Shown: one piece after another, positions 10,481 through 21,837 of the stretch
How positions within the stretch are numbered: position 1 is the first letter of the stretch
Layout of the letters: each line of letters starts with the position of its first letter
Assembly (NCBI GenBank): GCA_951804985.1
Contig: OX638131.1
Span: forward strand, 90,904,349 to 90,968,348
Direction: 5' to 3'
Length of the DNA: 64,000 bases
From: Dryomyza anilis
Lineage: Eukaryota; Arthropoda; Insecta; Diptera; Dryomyzidae
Notes under the pieces: generated by a model
Told to the model about the DNA's origin: nothing
The model's input: the letters and a program-made list of their open reading frames with translations, nothing else
Database searches by the model: none
Made by a program: the position numbers and the translations under genes

Positions 10481-11640
10481 AACTCACAATGATATAAAAT
10501 TTTTCACTGCTTATGATGTTGCTGACGTTAATGATGATGCTGATGCCGCAGCTGAAGCCACAACCCAGCAACATCGACAACGTGCAAGGACGTCAATGAT
10601 GATTGTGCTGCTACTGTTGTCGCTGATGATGACAGTAAGTAAGAACGTAAGTAGTGACGTTGTTATTTATTGTCTACGACGTGAAGTTACAAGGCCGACA
10701 CAAAAATAAAATCACTTCGTCGCAGTTGCTACTTCTATCATTTCTACAACGCGACATGGTAAACGACATACTTAAGTGGGTGAATCGGTCGGTCGTCAAA
10801 GCAACGGACGGCGAATGACGTCATTGTCATCGTTGCACATTGGCAGGAAGTTGCAAACACGATGCAATCACATTACCACATAGCAGTGATAGTCGAAGGT
10901 AACTACGTAAAAGGTACCCACTACTACTATTACTATTCCACACAAGCAAGCCTTATTTATAAATCTTTGTACAATTGGAAAATAAGCCAAAAGTTTATGA
11001 ACGTCATAGAGTCTTAAGTGGTATGAAAATTTGTTATATAGCAAAAGTGACAAATGCAATGAATGATGTCATCAACAACATCATCATCGTCATCATCGGC
11101 GTCACCAGTGATATATTTTATTACTATAAGCGCTAGGCGAAAGCAGGTCATCATTCAGCGGACACTTGAAGGTAGTTGTTGATTTTATTGCAAATGTCAG
11201 AAGATGTGTAAAAATAATAGCACTATGTAGTAGTAAAAGTAGTTGGGAAGAGTAGTAAAAACTTGGGCAGACAGTTTGGCATGTTTTTGACAAATTTCGT
11301 TGCATACTTTTAGACGGGCACAGAAAATGAAATGACATTATAATGCATATTTTATGGCATATTTTGAGTGGCACATTAATTTTAATAATACTTATATGTA
11401 GAAAATTGCATTTTTTACTATTATATGCTATTTTTTTTATACATTTTTAGTTTTTTATTTTTAACAAAAAATTTTCATTTTAAAAAATAAAGTTCTTTGA
11501 TTAAGAAGAAATAATTTTTATTATAATAAATAAACATATTTGGTTGAGAGAAACTTTTATTTTGAAAAATGGTTTTTATAGGAAATTTTTATAGGAAATT
11601 TTTGCTGTTTCTTGCAGAAACAACATTGTTTTCTTTTGAA
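10481..11640. other. Non-coding stretch with GAT/CAT triplet runs
   Basis: The 10500-10850 part is GC-richer than its surroundings and holds GATGCTGATGCC and GACGTCA-type words. CATCATCATCGTCATCATC lies at 11078-11100. One exact dispersed motif (GTTGCATACTTTTAGACG) is at 11299-11316. Frames at 10868-11374 show no domain. A regulatory element is possible; nothing proves one. Confidence 0.4.
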
Positions 11641-14470
11641 ATGGTGATTCGATCATTGTGTTGTTTTTATCGACCAACAATTTAAAAAAAAAAATCAAAA
11701 TTTTTCAAACTTTGTTTTGTATATTTTTTTTTTAAATGGTAATTTCGACCATTGCATTGCTTTTGTCGAATTTTTTTCGAAAATTGTTTTTGTTGAATAA
11801 TTTTTTATTATTTTCAGCAATTTTTTCAAAAAAATTTTTTTTTTTTCCATATTTTTCGAACATTGTTTTGTCGATTTTTTTTATTGGTAATTTTGACTAT
11901 TGCGTTACTTTTGTCGCCCAATTTTTTTTTTTTTTAATTTTCGAACATTGTTGTTTTTGTCGAATAATTTTTTATTATTTTTTACAATTTTTTTCAAAAA
12001 ATATTTTTTTTCTAATATTTTCGAATTTTGTTTTTGTTTATTTTTGTTTTTGGCCAAAAAAATGTTTTCGAAAAATTTTGAACATTGTCGAATAATTTTT
12101 TTATTATTTTTTTTTTAAACGGTTTTTCATGTTTTTGTCGTTTAAAATATTTTATTAACAATTTTTTGTTAAAAAATGGTGATTTCGATAATTGTGTTGT
12201 TTTTGTCGACCAACAATTATTTAAAAAAAAAAAACGATATTTTTCGAACTTTGTTTTTGTCGAATTTATATTTTTAAATTGTGATTTCGACCATTGCATT
12301 GCTATTGTCGCATACATTTTTTTTTCGAACATTTTCGAAAATTGTTGTTTTGTAATTTTTTATTATTTTTTACAATTTTTTCAAAATATATTTTTTTCAA
12401 ACTTTGTTTTTGTCGATTTTTTTTTTTTTAATTGGTAATTTTGACGCGGTAGCCGCGGTAGCTCAGTGGTTAGTGCGTTGGACTGCGAGTCGAAAGGTCC
12501 CCGGTTCAAGCCTGGACTGGGGCTAACAACATCTTTTCATAGAAACATTTTTCTATACCGCGCTACCTCTCGGCAGTAAATGGAAAACCTACGAGAGTAA
12601 AACATTGCCTATGAAAAGCTCTCACCCGCCGTTCGGATTCGGCAATAAACTGTAGGTCCCACCACTTTGAGTACAAATATAACACGCACAGCTCAAAAAT
12701 GGTGAGAGAGCTCGGCCGAAGTTCTGTACAGGACTGTAGCGCCAAACTATTATTATTATTTTGACTATTGCGTTACTTTTGTCGCCCAACATTTTTTTTT
12801 CGAACATTTTTGAACATTGTAGATTTTGTCGAATAATTTTTTATTATTTTTTACAATTTTTTCTAAAATATTTTTTTTTATCTAAAATTTTCGAATTTTG
12901 TTTTTGTTTATTTTTGTTTTTTAATAGGTATTTTTGGCCAAAAAAATGTTTTAAACGGTTTTTCATGTTTTTGTCGTTTAAAATATTTTATTAACAATTT
13001 TTTGTTAAAAAATAGTGATTTCGATAATTGTGTTGTTTTTGTCGACCAACAATTATTTAAAAAAAAAAAAAAAAACGATATTTTTCGAACTTTGTTTTTG
13101 TTGAATTTATATTTTTAAATTCTGATTTCGACCATTGCATTGCTATTGTCGCATACATTTTTTTTTTCGAAAATTTTCGAAAATTGTTGTTTTGTAATTT
13201 TTTATTATTTTTTACAATGTTTCAAAATAAATTTTTTTCAAACATTGGTTTTGTCGATTTTTTTTTATTTAATTGGTAATTTTGACCATTGCGTTGCTTT
13301 GTCGCCCAACATTTTTTTTTCGAACATTTTCGAACATTGTAGATTTTGTCGAATAATTTTTTATAATTTTATTATTGTGATTTCGACCATTGCATTGCTA
13401 TTGTCGCATACATTTTTTTTCGAAAATTTTCGAAAATTGTTGTTTTTTAATTTTTTATTATTTTTTACAATTTTTTCAAATTTTGTTTTTGTCGTTTTTT
13501 TTTTTAATTTGTAATTTTGACCATTGCGTTGCTTTGTCGCCCAACATTTTTTTTCGAACATTTTCGAACATTGTAGATTTTGTCGAATCATTTTTTATAA
13601 TTTTTTTTTTAAATGGTTTTTCATGTTTTTGTCGTTCAAATATTTTTTTAACAATTTTTGTTTAAAAAAAAATGGTGATTACGATTATTGTGTTGTTTTG
13701 TCGAAAACAATTTTTTTAAAAAAATATTTTTTTTCGAAATTTTTCGAACTTTGATTTTTGTCTTTTTTGTTTGTAATTGGTAATTTTTATCATTGCGTTG
13801 AATGTCCCCCAAACATTTTTTTTTGAAAATTTTCGAATATTGATTGTTGTTTTTGTCGAATTATTTTTTAAAATGGTTTTTCATGTTTTTGTCGTTCAAA
13901 TATTAAAAAAAAAAATTTTGTAATTTTTCGAACATTGTTATTATTGTCGAATATTTCTTTATGCAAAATAATGATTTCAACCATGCACTCCTCAACATCG
14001 TCGTTTAAATTTTTTTTAAACATTTATTTTATCGAAAATTGTCGAACATTGTTGTTTTTGTCAAAAATTTTTATTTTTTTGAAAAACTCTGATTTCGAAC
14101 ATTACGTTTTTGTTTGTCGTACAACAATTTTATTGACCAAATTTTTTTTCAACTTTTTAAAAAATTGTTTTTTTTTATTTTAATTTTGATTTCGAATTGC
14201 GTTGTTTTTGTCGTCCAAAAATTTTTTTAACAATTTTTTTTTTTTTTTTAATTTTTGAACACTTTTCTTTTTGTCGAAGCTTTTTTTTTTGGAAAATGCT
14301 GATTTGTTTTATCGTTTTTAACAATTTTTAACAATATTTTTTCGAAATTTTTCGAACATTGTAGTTTTTGGCGAATAATATTTTTGATGACTATGTTGTT
14401 GTCAAACAATGTTTTTTTAATATGAGCAAAACAAAATTTTCACAATTTTCTTTTTCGAACATTGTTTTTT
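11641..14470. repeat. T-rich degenerate satellite with TTTTGTCGAACATTG core
   Basis: A 2.8-kb array of poly-T tracts separated by conserved words: TTTTTCGAACATTG, GTTTTTGTCGAA, TTTGACCATTGCGTTGC and GATTTCGACCATTGCATTGC. Larger blocks recur. The FTTTTCATGTTTTTGTCG-type word (without the F) occurs near 12125, 12959, 13617 and 13876, so a higher-order unit of roughly 260 to 510 bases is present. A SINE sits inside. Related shorter blocks occur at 19495-19935 and 62105-62330. Phe-rich open frames here are artefacts of T tracts. Confidence 0.85.
12446..12757 (+). mobile_element. tRNA-derived SINE (family A), best-preserved copy
   Basis: Pol III A box TAGCTCAGTGG (12459-12469) and B-box-like GGTTCAAGCCT (12503-12513) lie in a tRNA-like 5' domain of about 72 bases. 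An unrelated body of about 220 bases and a (TAT)n / ATT tail follow. ATTTTGAC flanks it at 12438-12445 and 12758-12765, and the satellite resumes in register after it (TTTTGACTATTGCG). This proves insertion into the array. The element would be transcribed by Pol III and mobilised by a LINE. The parent tRNA is not clear. Confidence 0.95.
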
Positions 14471-14770
14471 TTTGTAACCACATTTTTCCATTATTTTTTT
14501 TTTAATTTTCGATTTAGGATTTTATTTACATATATACCCAAATTGTTAATCAAAAGTTACCATCAGTCTGTGGTCCAGAAATATTGGGAGTCATCTGAAA
14601 ACCGAATTGAGCATCAACGCTTCTTAGTTTTTCAAAAATGTCAAATGAAAGATATATTTTGTTAACCTTCATATCTCTCGCTTTTCAACCACAAACGGAA
14701 TTTTTCAAACATAAAAGTTTCCCACAGACCGAAACCAAGAATATTCAAAAATAAACCAAAACCTTTTTTT
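14471..14770 (+). repeat. Non-repetitive flank shared with the satellite block at 62 kb
   Basis: This sequence, including CAAAAGTTACCATC, TATTGGGAGTCATCTG and GCATCAACGCTTCT, recurs at 62330-62470, and its last part (GTTTCCCACAGACCGAA-like) at 62813-62960. The satellite plus this flank therefore travels as one unit. At 62 kb the unit is interrupted by a foldback MITE, and this copy is the empty site. Confidence 0.8.
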
Positions 14771-14884
14771 TGATTTCTTTAATTTTTGGTTTATCATTGA
14801 TTTATTTAAATATATATAGTAGTAATTTTTATAGTAATTTTAATAAAAATATTTAAATTTTTTTTTTTTTGTTGGAATATCTAC

Positions 14885-15050
14885 TAAGATGCACAGCACT
14901 CAGACAGACTATATCCATTGTACTGTGAAATCTATTCCCTACAATTTTGTGGTTAATATCACCACGAGCGCCCATGCCCAAGCCGGTATTCGAACCCGAG
15001 ACCTTCAGAATGCAAGTCCAGCGCGCTACCTCTGGACTGCTGAGGCCGGA
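14885..15050 (-). mobile_element. Second tRNA-derived SINE family (family B)
   Basis: On the minus strand a tRNA-like head contains GTCCAGAGGTAGCGCG (an A-box-like region, 8 of 11 consensus positions) and the B box GGGTTCGAATACC (complement of 14985-14997). A body of about 100 bases follows, ending near an A-rich run on that strand at about 14870. The sequence differs from family A. The frame here reads AGIRTRDLQNASPARY, the usual signature of translating a tRNA-like SINE head. No target duplication found. Confidence 0.75.
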
Positions 15051-17639
15051 TATTTCAAATTAGTTTTACTTATTTTTTATTATCTCGTTGCATACTTTTG
15101 CATAGAACGAAAATTGAAAAAAGACATTGCCACTTTTAGTCTAAAATATGTAAGTTCTATTTATTTTGGTAAGCTCTATATAAAACTAGTTAGTAAATAT
15201 TTTCCCAATTAAAAAGTATATCTTGAAAAAACTGAGAAATAAAACAATTTAAAACTTATATGTTTTATCAGAAAATGTTTAAAAGTATTTTTGTATTTTT
15301 ATGTTACTATTTCGTCGCATACTTTTTTAAAAAATGGGAAATTACAAAAATGATTGCATATTTTTAGACACCTTTTGCGAAATTTTGACATACTTGAATA
15401 TATTAAAATTAATAAGTGGTTTAGCATAACTATAAAATGCACTTAAAAACCTTTTAATTGAGATTTACTGTCATTTTGCATAATTCATGTGCATTTGTTA
15501 AATGCTTTAACTGCGCAATGACACCGAAAAGTAGGCAAACATTTTGTACTTAAAACAAGCAGCATTCTAAAAATCACAACACTTTTTTTATTTTGTAGTC
15601 AAATTATTTTTATGTTCGTTTATAAAAAGAGTATCTCTTAAATTCAGTTTATATTTTAAAAAGCAGACAATATACAAAAAATAAATAAAATTTGTCTCAT
15701 AAAAATAAATAAAGACTAAATAAGAGTGCTACGTTTTTGGTATTTTTCTTTTTTGTTATGACAGCTTTGACCTTTGACGTCTTGTTTAATTTACTTCTGA
15801 CGTTGAGTGCCAAATGTCACACAGTACAAAATACGCTACATGCACAAATTTTGTATGTGTTCTAATATGAGTATTTGATTTTTTTTTTGTAACACATTTT
15901 CTTTTCTTAATTTTCTTTTTTTTTTGTATATTCTTGCAGCTGTCACAATTTGTCTGACATGACATTTTTATGTTATACTTAATGTGTGTATTTTAAACTT
16001 GTTAAACTTGTACATTTCTAAATTGTAAAATTGTTGCACAACATGTTTTTAGTACAACAAATAAAATTACTTTTAGTTATATATATAAATTTTATAATTA
16101 TTTGAAACTCGCATTGGTTTTTTTAAAATTGATATTTTATTTAAGTTTCTATTGAATTTTTAAAATTTTAATTTTTTTCATTTTGTTCTGGCATAAAATT
16201 GCATTCAATGTTAATTTTTCTTATAATTCGCATTTGATTCAAACGCAATTCGAAGCGTCAAAATTATGTTGTATACTTTTAGAGACATATTTTAAGCAGT
16301 CTGCAGTTTAATATGATTCTAAAAATATATTGTCTACTTTTAGGTGCACGGTCGACAGCAGCATGCGTTGCTATTTTATTAAAGATTTTTTTGTATTATT
16401 CTTAATATAAAATTGCATTTGTATTATACAAATTAAATGTAACTTTTCCTTTTTATTCAAATGTAATACGAAATCGTAAAAATATGTTTTCTACTTTTAG
16501 GTAAAAATCTAGCAATTCTAATAATTTCCATTTTAATAGAGAATTTATTTTCGCATTTTTATTTTATTTCAGCATAAAATTGCTATTGTTTTATTCCACT
16601 TATTTGTATCCTACAATTCTCATTTTATTTAAACACAATTCGAAACACTCCCCCAAAAATGTGTTGCCTGCTTTTAGTTGCATGCCTGACAGCATTCTAC
16701 AGTTTTATACGTTGCCATTATATTAAATGTTTTACCTGAGCTTTGACATTTCGAGTTGTTTTCGCAATTTCATTTTGAAATGTATTAAATGTTTTTATCT
16801 GCATCAGTGTTATAAGTGAATTGCTATATTCTACAGTTTAAGTTTATTTGATCAATCCGTTCAAAGAACACAATGTCTTTTGTGATGATAAAATCAAATA
16901 TATCTTGTGTATAAAACTATTTTATATAACAGTTGAACTAAATCCCTCGAAAATATGCGATTTTTTTTTTTAATTTAAATTATTCATAATTTATAATTAA
17001 TTCATTTAATATGAATTATGATTTATTTATATAAAATGTTTATTCTATTCACAATAACAGGCATTAGTTAATTTAAAATTAAACACATTTTAATTGCAAT
17101 AACTCCCAAACACAAATTCATTGCATACTCCTGGGCATACTTTGAAACACTTCTCCATTAAATGCTGCATAGTTTTATGTTCTATAAAATGTCCATAAAA
17201 TATATCCGCAATACTGTTAATCCCATGCTATATAATTATTTAGTAACAATTTGATTTTAATCTCAACGCATTAATAGCTACACATTTGTGATAATATTGT
17301 TAAATTGTATTGCATACACTTAGGCATAATTGAAATGCCATTAAATTAAGTTCAATAATTAAATCTATTTCATAATGCAATAGGCCACAAATGTCATTTA
17401 ATGCCAGTTAATGCAAGTTCATAATTTATTTATAAGTTTTGATGTCTAATTTGAAAATTTGAGTTAATGGTTGCTACTGGGTGGGAAGGGCAACATTTTG
17501 TGTAGCATACAATTAGGTTGAAGCAAGATATAACTTTATGTTGCATGTTATTAGAATCATGTAACTGTTTTTTAATAAAGCTGTATTTAAGAGAACACTA
17601 AAATTTAGCAAAGTTCCATAGAATTGTACGCCACAAAAA
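15051..17639. other. Long AT-rich non-coding stretch with clustered GCATACTTTT-like motifs
   Basis: No gene. Exact GCATACTTTT lies at 15090 and 15317. Clear variants lie at about 15356, 16268, 16330, 16488, 16665, 17122, 17136, 17166, 17310 and 17503, several extended to a CTACTTTTAGGT form. Homologous A/T words (CATAAAATTGCATT) recur around 16195, 16420 and 16570, suggesting old low-grade duplications of a ~180-base segment. GACGT and TGACAG words cluster at 15760-15970. Confidence 0.5.
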
Positions 17640-18150
17640 ATTGTGGACATTTCCTGGGATTCTGGACTGGACATTCGTACGTTTATAACTTTAATATCTT
17701 GCAAATATTGGATACATTGGTGCTGACTCCGAAATATCAAATAATTTCTAGTTTTTGAGATATAGCTCATTTTTCAATTTACCATTATTTTGGTCTTTAT
17801 TTATTTTTAAAATTCCTACAAACGAAAATAATGAAATTATTTTTCCTAAATTAGACACAAAAAATATCGCGCTATAATGCAAAAATTTGATTTCATGTAT
17901 GAAACATTTCTCTGTGAGATATAAGCAAAAGAAATTATAAAATGTTAATATCTAATATCGAAATTATTATTTCATAATTTTGTTTTGTTTGAATTTTTAA
18001 AATAAAAGAAGAGCCTAAAAATGATAAATTAAATTATAATTAGACTCAATTTAATAAAAACTGCCGACATTTTCATAATCAGCACTACAAATATATCCAA
18101 TATTTGTTGTAACTTTTACAGCACCATGTCTAAATTTGTAATTTGTATAA
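17640..18150. repeat. Palindromic (foldback) dispersed element, copy 1
   Basis: The left arm from about 17683 (AATATTGGATACATTGGTGCTGA region) pairs with the reverse complement of about 18055-18145 (AATATTGGATATATTTGTAGTGCTGA region). The same family forms the larger inverted repeat at 39756-41375: shared GATATAAGCAAAA, TTTTGAGATATAGC and TTTATTTTTAAAATTC words. No reading frame. Superfamily unknown. Confidence 0.65.
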
Positions 18151-18230
18151 TTAATTGTTGATTTCTTGTACAAGTAGTTTTTAAATTGAATTGATAAAAT
18201 TGGAAAATTATTTATACGAAATCAAAAGAT

Positions 18231-18370
18231 ATAAATTAAATAGTGCTCAATCCGGACGGGACCGAATACGGAAGTGCATATTGAGGTTTTTATGGAAATT
18301 CAAAAAAGTCAGCGAATTTAGTTTTTTGAATTGAATTATTTTACAAAATAGCGGTAATATACTTTATTTG
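18231..18370 (+). repeat. Dispersed repeat with TCCGGACGGGAC word, copy 1
   Basis: Closely matches 43097-43230: TAAATTAAATAGTG, TCCGGACGGGAC, ATGGAAATTCAAAAAAGTCAG and a TTTTTTGAATTATTTTA-like ending, in order. Unclassified, non-coding. Confidence 0.65.
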
Positions 18371-19494
18371 TACACAGAAAAAAATGTACATCTTATTGAT
18401 GAATACCGTTCTTCAAACCATGATTCATTGTATTGAAGAATCATTCATAATATTAATCACTAACGTCAATATTATTATGAATGCTATCTTAAATATGAAG
18501 AACGCTTGGTAACTGTCGAATAAGTGTTCCTCAATATGATGAACTGTATGTGAAGAATACGTTTCATCATACTAATGAACCAAAATATAAAATACAACAT
18601 ATATGTTCATCAGTGATGATAAGTTCGATACAATTGTACTGATTTCAGTACATTTACATTTCAAAAGTACGTCCCTACTACAGAGACATTTTCGGTACAA
18701 TTAATCTGGCAAAGAAAATTTGAGCAGAGCAACTCCTAAACTATTAATCAGATTATAAAAACTGCAGTGTAAACCTATGGAAAAATAATATGAATCGGTT
18801 CTAGTTCCGTCCCTTTATATGAAACCAATCGTCAACTTTACCCTTCAGACATATCACTGAACTGGTCTTCAGTTGAAGAATTTGGTTCTGTTTAAAATTC
18901 TCCAATTGAAGACCAGTTCAGTGATAGGTCTATAGCACTGCATGAGTCCTTATTCACCTTTACCTATGACAATGCCATGTTGTAGCTACAATTTCATCAA
19001 AATTAAGACGGTATCTAGCATTATTGCATTTTTATTTGAAAGCTTGATAAAAACTCTACAAATATTAAGTTTTTTATATTTTCTGCTATAACTACAAAAC
19101 CAATGAAAATTCATTGAAAAACTGATATTAATGGTTTTTTGAAACAAATTCCATAAAATCCCACTAAAATATGCAAAATTTCATAATCTCGAACAAAGAC
19201 TATCTCGAAATTACAAAAAATTCAGTACATTTTTTCCAATTTGGTACTATTTTTTCATTGATTCAGTACTAATTATAAAAACATAAATATCTACACTGGT
19301 GTTCATCATATTGAAGAACGCTGTTCATTAAACCAAATTTCTATCAACATATTTTCTTTTCGTTCATTTTTTGCCATACTTCTCAGTTCTCAAGTAGTTC
19401 TTATGTGTTATTTCTTATATAATGCTTGCTCGACATGCATAAATTAGTAAAATGTTTTATATTATATTTATTACAATTACAACTTTTTATTAAT
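18371..19494. other. Possible decayed mariner-like element region, otherwise unassigned
   Basis: It begins TA|CACAGAAAAAAATG (18371 on), resembling the TA-flanked CACYCAGAAAAAA termini seen at 45042 and 55457. Repeats of TTCATCATATTGAAGAACG-like words in both orientations occur at 18395-18640 and 19300-19330. A word pair around 18860 and 18905 (GAACTGGTCTTCAGTTGAAG / CTTCAATTGG...CAGTTC) forms an inverted repeat. I cannot locate a matching right end with confidence. Confidence 0.35.
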
Positions 19495-19935
19495 AAAATG
19501 TTATATTTTTAATAAATATATTTTTGAAAAAAAAATTTTTTTTCGAACAACATTTTTTATTTTTTCGAACATTTTTTTTTTTAATTTTTTTTGTTCGAAA
19601 AAAATAATTTTTTTGCTAATATTTTTTCGAAAAAATTTTGTTTGAACAATATTTTTTCTGATTTTTTTTTCGGAATAGTTTTGTCTGTCCGAACATTTTT
19701 TTTTCGGATATATTTTTTTTTTAATTTTTTACTGTTACTTCTCATTTCTCAAGTAGTTCATGTGTGTTATTTCTTATATAATGCTTGCTCGACATGCATA
19801 AATTATTTTATAATATATTTATTATAATTACAACTTTTTATTAATAAAATGTTTTAATAAAAAAAAAATTTTTCGAACAACATTTTTTTGAAAAATTATT
19901 TTTTCGAATTTTTTTTTTACAAATTTTTTTTTCTA
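19495..19935. repeat. T-rich satellite-like block with TTTTTTTCGAACA words
   Basis: Poly-A/T tracts with AACATTTTTT and TTTCGAACA words, like the 11.6-14.5 kb array. A TAGTTC(TT/AT)GTGTGTTATTTCTTATATAATGC segment (19395 and 19755) is duplicated about 360 bases apart within and beside the block, so it arose by tandem duplication. Confidence 0.6.
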
Positions 19936-20588
19936 AATAATTTGTAGATTTTTTACAAAACCGAGACATTTTGTTAATTGAAATTTCCAATCACACATTA
20001 AAGACGAAAATTAGTTACATGAATTTCAGATATTTCAAAACTTTATCATAAAAAAATACTGTAATTTCTCTGAAACACACATTACTGAAGGTTTTGTTGA
20101 AATTGTATGAATAGCAGAATTTTCAATTTTCTGTCATTTTAAAAACAGATTCTAGGCAGAAAATATGCCGCTTTGGTGCCAAATTTCATCGATTTCCTGA
20201 TTCAAATCTTTAAAAAAAAATGTTGCTAAATAACTTTGATCCCGACAACAATTTTTGTCTAGCCCAGTATGTCATTCGTTTCGATATCATTACGAGATTA
20301 ATTCGAAAGAGAAAGAGAATTTACACGACATCAGAGACTTTCTCGTAGCGATATAGAGCGTTAAATTGGACCTACTTGGTATGAGTTCTGTCGGAATTCT
20401 TCGGTACGAGAAATGAAATCAGAACGATACCGATTGTAAAAATTATTAAACTTCGCGATTGCATCGAAAAATATTTCGATATCGATGTGATAAATATTTA
20501 TACATCGTATTTTGTCAATGTACAAGAAATTTCAAACATTTGAATCGATCAAACTATTATATCGGATTTAGCCGAGAAATCTTCGATA
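19936..20588. other. AT-rich DNA with a minor CGATA cluster
   Basis: No gene. Between 20270 and 20530 there are several TTCGATATC, AACGATACCGA and TTTCGATATCGATG words like the block at 2960-3520. Confidence 0.4.
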
Positions 20589-21511
20589 CATGAGGTTGGG
20601 AGAATAAAAAAGTTAGTTGTACCAACCAACTTTATTCAATTAAATCGAATGGTCTACAAATTTGCTGGCGAAACTGCTATACATATGAAATATTAGTCTA
20701 TACACACTCTTAATGGTTCTAAATCTGTACTAAATTTCTCTAAAACAGTTCGAAATTGGTCGCAGTACAAACTACAACTCTATTTATTTTGAAAATAACA
20801 ACAGACTCAGCGATTGAGAGAACCGTATAAGTTGGGTGGGCAAAGAGTTGTTGGCGCAACAAAACTTCAGCCTGTGTTTACATAACATTTTTTTAAATTC
20901 TAGTAAAGGCTACCTAATATCAGTAATTTATATGTACTTACTATATACAATCCTTTTAAATATGTATAAATTTTAACATGTTGGGTCGGACTCTGTGTTG
21001 ATAGGGCATATTTTAAAGAGCTGAATATATGGGAAAAATATACTAATTTCGCTGGTTAGTCTGAACTATGTTCTTGGTAAACATAAAAATTCTTTTATTT
21101 GCCATTAGATTCTAGATGCTAAATCAATAACAAAATAATAGTGTACAAAAATAGAAATTGTTTCTGTTTCGATAAAACATATCTAAAAAAATAAATGTAG
21201 GAATACTGCACACAGATTAGAGATTTGTTGCGCCAAACTAACTCTTTGCCCAACCAACTTATTCGGTTCTCCCAACCGCTTATTCGCCTGTTATTGTCAA
21301 AAATAAAAGTGTTGTAGTTTGTACTGCAAGCAATTTTGAACTGTTTTAGAACAATTTAGGACAGATTTAGAATAATTGGGTGTATAGCCTAAAATATGGC
21401 AGTTTCGCCAGCAAATTTATAAACCATTCGATTAAACCGAATTAAGTTAATTGGTACAACAACCTTTTCATTCTTCCAACCTCATGACAAAAGACGATTT
21501 TTCTGTGTGTA
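20589..21511. mobile_element. Foldback element with ~250-270-base inverted arms
   Basis: The left arm 20589-20860 and right arm 21237-21486 are reverse complements with modest divergence: CATGAGGTTGG / CCAACCTCATG outside, TTGGCGCAAC / GTTGCGCCAA inside. They enclose a ~375-base loop. Outside the right arm comes ATTTTTCTGTGTG|TA, a terminus like the TA-flanked elements in this window. The left outer end is diverged (GAGAAATCTTCGATA). No transposase frame, so non-autonomous. Confidence 0.75.
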
Positions 21512-21689
21512 GCATTCCTTGGTATATTGAAATTAGTATTGTTAATTCCAATAAGAATTACATTTAAATTTTTATTGAAAACTAATTTCGTGATGTACCG
21601 AATTTTATAATTCTCTAAGAAGTGGCTGTGATGGTTCTAAAATATCGATTGCAATTTCTTTAAAAACATCACGTTATAGGGAAAAAAAC

Positions 21690-21785
21690 CCAGTATGCAG
21701 TCAAAATCGGCATTGCGAATTATATAGAACTGATATATGGCATAGAACAAGTATTTTCATATTTTGTTGACTAGTGTAATTTTAA
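21690..21785. repeat. Short dispersed repeat copy
   Basis: GCGAATTATATAGAA(C/T)TGAT, ATTTTGTTGA(C/G)TAGT and the preceding GCAGT(C/T)AAAATC word match 36755-36860 in the same order and orientation. A related TATTTTGTTGAGTA word lies near 34048. Unclassified. Confidence 0.55.
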
Positions 21786-21837
21786 ATAATAAAGTTTTTT
21801 TTTATATATATTTCTTAAAAATGTTCGATCTACTCAC

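Noticed and set aside
12446..12525. Functional tRNA gene
   Set aside because: The tRNA-like part is the head of a repeated SINE with body, tail and target duplication, and the stems have mismatches.
11736..13754. Series of Phe-rich open frames such as 119-, 117- and 124-codon products
   Set aside because: They are translations of poly-T tracts and CGAACATTG words of the satellite; similar frames appear wherever that repeat occurs.
14889..15212. 107-codon plus-strand frame
   Set aside because: Antisense of the tRNA-like head of SINE family B.
16480..16510. Recursive splice site (CTACTTTTAG|GTAAAA)
   Set aside because: The pyrimidine tract is weak and the host gene strand is unknown; kept only as a hypothesis under the motif finding.
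18371..21511. One large element from TA|CACAGAAAAAA (18371) to TTTTTCTGTGTG|TA (21511)
   Set aside because: The tips agree for about 12 bases only and the interior contains unrelated repeats, so the pairing may be accidental.
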